A model generated the notes under the pieces. The model searched no databases. It was given only the letters and a program-made list of their open reading frames with translations, and was not told where the DNA came from. The position numbers were made by a program, and so were the translations under genes. 64,000 bases of DNA from Niastella sp. OAS944 (lineage in GTDB: Bacteria > Bacteroidota > Bacteroidia > Chitinophagales > Chitinophagaceae): positions 2,460,841 to 2,524,840 of the forward strand of contig JANUBW010000001.1 of NCBI GenBank assembly GCA_024809215.1. Reading direction: 5' to 3'. Below are positions 61,517 through 64,000 of this stretch, piece after piece (positions within the stretch are counted from its first letter, which is position 1; every line of letters begins with the position of its first letter).

Positions 61517-62113
61517 ATGCGTAAGGTTGCCCTGTTAACCTGGCTGTTTATATTGCTTGCAATCATCGTTAGGGTGTTCTGGCAATATGAACTGGTATAC
61601 AGCTTACCCACGCCCGTTCCCAATAACTACCGGGTTATTGATCCGGGAACTCCAATCGACGTAAGTCATATACTTCCCCTAAAAAAAGATAAACCCGTAT
61701 TGCTTCACTTTTATAACCCCGATTGTCCCTGCTCGCGATTTAACATCCCCCATTTTAAATCGCTGGTCAATCAATTTGGCAATAAAATAACGTTTGCCAT
61801 TGTTCCGGTAACCGCAAAAGAATTGACGGCTCATGATATCCTGAAAAAGTTTGATCTGGATATTCCGGTAATATTCGATACTGCCCTGATGACTGCCTGC
61901 GGCGTATATTCTACTCCCCAGGCTGTTCTCCTTGACACTAACCGGCAATTATATTTTCGGGGAAACTATAACAGAACCCGGTATTGTACAGATACCAAAA
62001 CCGAATATGCCCGAATGGCTATAAATAAATTGTTACAGAACAATGCAGCTATCATTTTTGATCAGTTTGCTTTAAAAGCATACGGCTGTCAATTACCCAA
62101 ATGCTCCAAATGA
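61517..62113 (+). CDS. Membrane-anchored thioredoxin-like protein (DUF6436-type)
   Basis: 198 residues. One N-terminal membrane helix ([19 protein letters not shown]), then a thioredoxin-like domain with the dithiol motif in [12 protein letters not shown] (CPC, about residues 72-74) and the cis-Pro region [11 protein letters not shown]. It is probably a periplasmic redox protein. Its stop overlaps the start of the histidine kinase by 4 nt (ATGA), suggesting functional linkage, perhaps redox sensing. Confidence 0.8.
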   Translation: MRKVALLTWLFILLAIIVRVFWQYELVYSLPTPVPNNYRVIDPGTPIDVSHILPLKKDKPVLLHFYNPDCPCSRFNIPHFKSLVNQFGNKITFAIVPVTAKELTAHDILKKFDLDIPVIFDTALMTACGVYSTPQAVLLDTNRQLYFRGNYNRTRYCTDTKTEYARMAINKLLQNNAAIIFDQFALKAYGCQLPKCSK

Positions 62114-64000
62114 AAAAAAATAATTACCTAAGCGATTTTTCAGAAACAGCCATTCAAAAACTGTCTGTAAAAGAAAAGTCTGATCAGTTAATGAACTACT
62201 TCCTGATCAGCTTCTTCATAGGGGGCATTCTGCTGGCATTCTTTTATGATACCTGGCTGATCGCTGTGAGTGTGGGTGGACTATCACTAATTGCCTATTA
62301 TTCTGCAAAGATCATCTTACCAGATTCAAACCTTTATCAATATGTGTTAAGCGTAGTACTGGCCCTTTTTATGGCCCAATACATTTACCAGATGCACGGC
62401 ATGTTTGAAATGCACTTTTTCGCTTTTATCGGCAGCGCTATTCTAATAACGTATCAAAACTGGAAACTGCAAATTCCCATTTTGATCGTTGTAGGCTTGC
62501 ATCATGCCATATTGGGTTACTTACAGAATATAGGTTACGCTCAGGTGTATTTTTCACAGCTCGAATTTTTTGATATTACTACATTTACCATTCATATTAT
62601 ACTGGCCGGTATTATTTTCTTCACCTGCGGCCTTTGGGCTTACCAGCTAAAAAAATACAACGAAAAACATTTGCGTCAAACTATCGAGTTAGACAAAGCC
62701 CGAATTGAAGCTGAAGCGGCCAATAATGCCAAAAGCGTATTTCTTGCAACAATGAGCCATGAAATACGAACCCCTATGAACGGTGTTATCGGTATGTCGT
62801 CTCTACTGGCCGAAACTGCATTGACCGAACAACAAAGAGAATATACAAATACCATTGTTACCTGCGGCGCAAGCCTGCTAAACGTGATCAACGACATTCT
62901 CGATTTTTCAAAGATCGAATCGGGTAATATGGAATTAGAAAAAGATGATTTCCTGTTACACGGTTGCATAGAAGATGTGCTTGATATCTTTGGCACCAAA
63001 TCGGCGCCGATAAGCCTGGATCTGTTATACCAGATAGAGGAAGATGTACCCGTTCAAATATCGGGTGATGTTATGCGGTTACGGCAGATATTGACCAACC
63101 TGGTTGGCAATGCCGTTAAATTCACAAAAGAAGGCGAAGTATTTATAGGCGTTAGCACCATTGCTACCGGCCCCGATGATACCTATGAGCTGCAATTTGA
63201 AGTACGCGATACCGGTATTGGTATTCCACCCGACAAAATGCAGCGACTGTTTAAAGCTTTTTCGCAGGTTGATTCTTCTACCACGCGCAAATATGGTGGT
63301 ACAGGGCTTGGACTGGCCATCTCCCAACGGCTGATACAATTGATGGGTGGCCGCATTTGGGTAAAAAGCCAAACAGGAAAGGGATCCAGCTTTTTCTTTA
63401 CTATTAAAACCCGTAAAGGCAATAGCCTCATACCGGCTGCCAGCAATCGTTGCATCACAAAACAGGTAGGCAAAAGAGTATTAATAATTGATGATAACCC
63501 AACTAATCTCTTTATTTTAAAAAGCCAGTTGCTGCAATGGAACCTGAAACCTACGCTGGCCAATTCGGGCAGGCAGGCGCTTGACATTTTATTGCATGAT
63601 CAGCAATTTGATCTGATTCTAACTGATATGCAAATGCCAGAAATGGATGGAGTAACCCTAACCAAAGAAATAAAAGAAAAGTACGCACACATACCCGTTA
63701 CCCTGCTTAGCTCTATGGGTGATGAATTTTCAAAAGAAGATAAACAACTGTTCACTTCGGTGCTCACCAAACCCATTAAACAACATGTACTTTGCAAACA
63801 TATTGTCAATGGCCTTGAACATCGGCAGCGAACCGGCGCCGAGGAGATCATTGCGCATGAAAAGCTGCCGCGTAATTTTGCTGAAAAATATCCGCTTCAT
63901 ATTCTTGTTGCAGAAGATAATATATTCAACCAGCAGGTGATCATTCATATCCTGAATAAATTGGGCTATCAACCCCGGGTGGTGGAAAACGGCGCAATGG
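62110..64000 (+). CDS. Hybrid histidine kinase with two receiver domains, 3' end beyond window
   Basis: Open from the ATG at 62110 to the edge (630 codons). About six N-terminal membrane helices (residues 25-180) form the sensor region, without a recognisable named domain. HisKA follows with [10 protein letters not shown] (phospho-acceptor His217), then HATPase_c with [18 protein letters not shown] and [10 protein letters not shown]. The first receiver has [10 protein letters not shown] and phospho-acceptor Asp in [13 protein letters not shown] (about 506). A second receiver begins at [13 protein letters not shown] and is cut off. No output domain is seen in the window. Confidence 0.93.
   Translation, partial: MKKNNYLSDFSETAIQKLSVKEKSDQLMNYFLISFFIGGILLAFFYDTWLIAVSVGGLSLIAYYSAKIILPDSNLYQYVLSVVLALFMAQYIYQMHGMFEMHFFAFIGSAILITYQNWKLQIPILIVVGLHHAILGYLQNIGYAQVYFSQLEFFDITTFTIHIILAGIIFFTCGLWAYQLKKYNEKHLRQTIELDKARIEAEAANNAKSVFLATMSHEIRTPMNGVIGMSSLLAETALTEQQREYTNTIVTCGASLLNVINDILDFSKIESGNMELEKDDFLLHGCIEDVLDIFGTKSAPISLDLLYQIEEDVPVQISGDVMRLRQILTNLVGNAVKFTKEGEVFIGVSTIATGPDDTYELQFEVRDTGIGIPPDKMQRLFKAFSQVDSSTTRKYGGTGLGLAISQRLIQLMGGRIWVKSQTGKGSSFFFTIKTRKGNSLIPAASNRCITKQVGKRVLIIDDNPTNLFILKSQLLQWNLKPTLANSGRQALDILLHDQQFDLILTDMQMPEMDGVTLTKEIKEKYAHIPVTLLSSMGDEFSKEDKQLFTSVLTKPIKQHVLCKHIVNGLEHRQRTGAEEIIAHEKLPRNFAEKYPLHILVAEDNIFNQQVIIHILNKLGYQPRVVENGAM

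Noticed and set aside
1-64000. tRNA, rRNA and insertion sequences
   Set aside because: Reading the spacers showed no cloverleaf-like segment, rRNA stretch or transposase frame. This was by eye, so a covariance search could still find a small RNA.

Overview
The window looks like a chromosome segment of a Bacteroidota bacterium, most likely Chitinophagaceae (Niastella/Chitinophaga-like). The evidence is promoters of the TTG-N19-TAnnTTTG type, a short NuoG inside a 14-gene complex I operon, DUF4836, WG-repeat and large HExxH metalloproteins, and TonB proteins with the FEGRNKxYGAYxLRxTY N-terminus. This is inferred from gene content, not from a marker gene.

Layout. 1-1970: 5' part of a type I restriction hsdR, running off the left edge. 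About 2.4-12.5 kb: an integrated mobilizable element with tyrosine integrase, three small helix-turn-helix proteins, a primase-like protein, a MobC-type protein and relaxase, a hairpin-rich oriT candidate, and an orphan HEPN protein with a long structured leader. It ends about 250 bp from mnmE. 12.8-20.9 kb: mnmE, then five tandem TonB-domain genes (three membrane TonBs, two lipoproteins) with two exbD and one exbB. 21.5-24.1 kb: a large secreted zinc metalloprotease, followed by 1 kb of non-coding DNA holding two abutting arrays of exactly 20-nt and 21-nt period. 25.1-26.4 kb: a MacB/FtsX-type permease. 26.5-40.4 kb: nuoA-N on the minus strand behind a clear promoter. 40.6-43.7 kb: TPR protein, PstS-like lipoprotein, small membrane protein. 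43.9-49.5 kb (plus strand): LMW phosphatase, hisS, DUF4836 lipoprotein, ABC ATPase and permease. 49.5-54 kb (minus): membrane proteins, DinB, WG repeats, thiolase. 54.1-64 kb: lipoprotein, rlmN, DUF2490, Spy-like protein, two pseudouridine synthases, amidohydrolase, thioredoxin-like protein and a hybrid histidine kinase cut by the right edge.

Genes working together: ExbB/ExbD/TonB energise outer-membrane transporters using the proton gradient built by the Nuo complex. MnmE, RlmN and the two pseudouridine synthases modify tRNA or rRNA. The element carries a mobilization set but no visible mating apparatus, so it would need a helper.

The most striking unexplained structure is a set of degenerate short-period tandem tracts (7- or 8-nt units) in many chromosomal spacers. 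They very often begin at, or include, a stop codon. They are not seen in the mobile element. One run of the same kind lies inside a pseudouridine synthase coding region. The 20/21-nt arrays at 24.3-24.9 kb may be a longer-period relative. A second candidate system is the HEPN gene with its 109-nt hairpin leader, upstream promoter/palindrome and adjacent XRE regulator.
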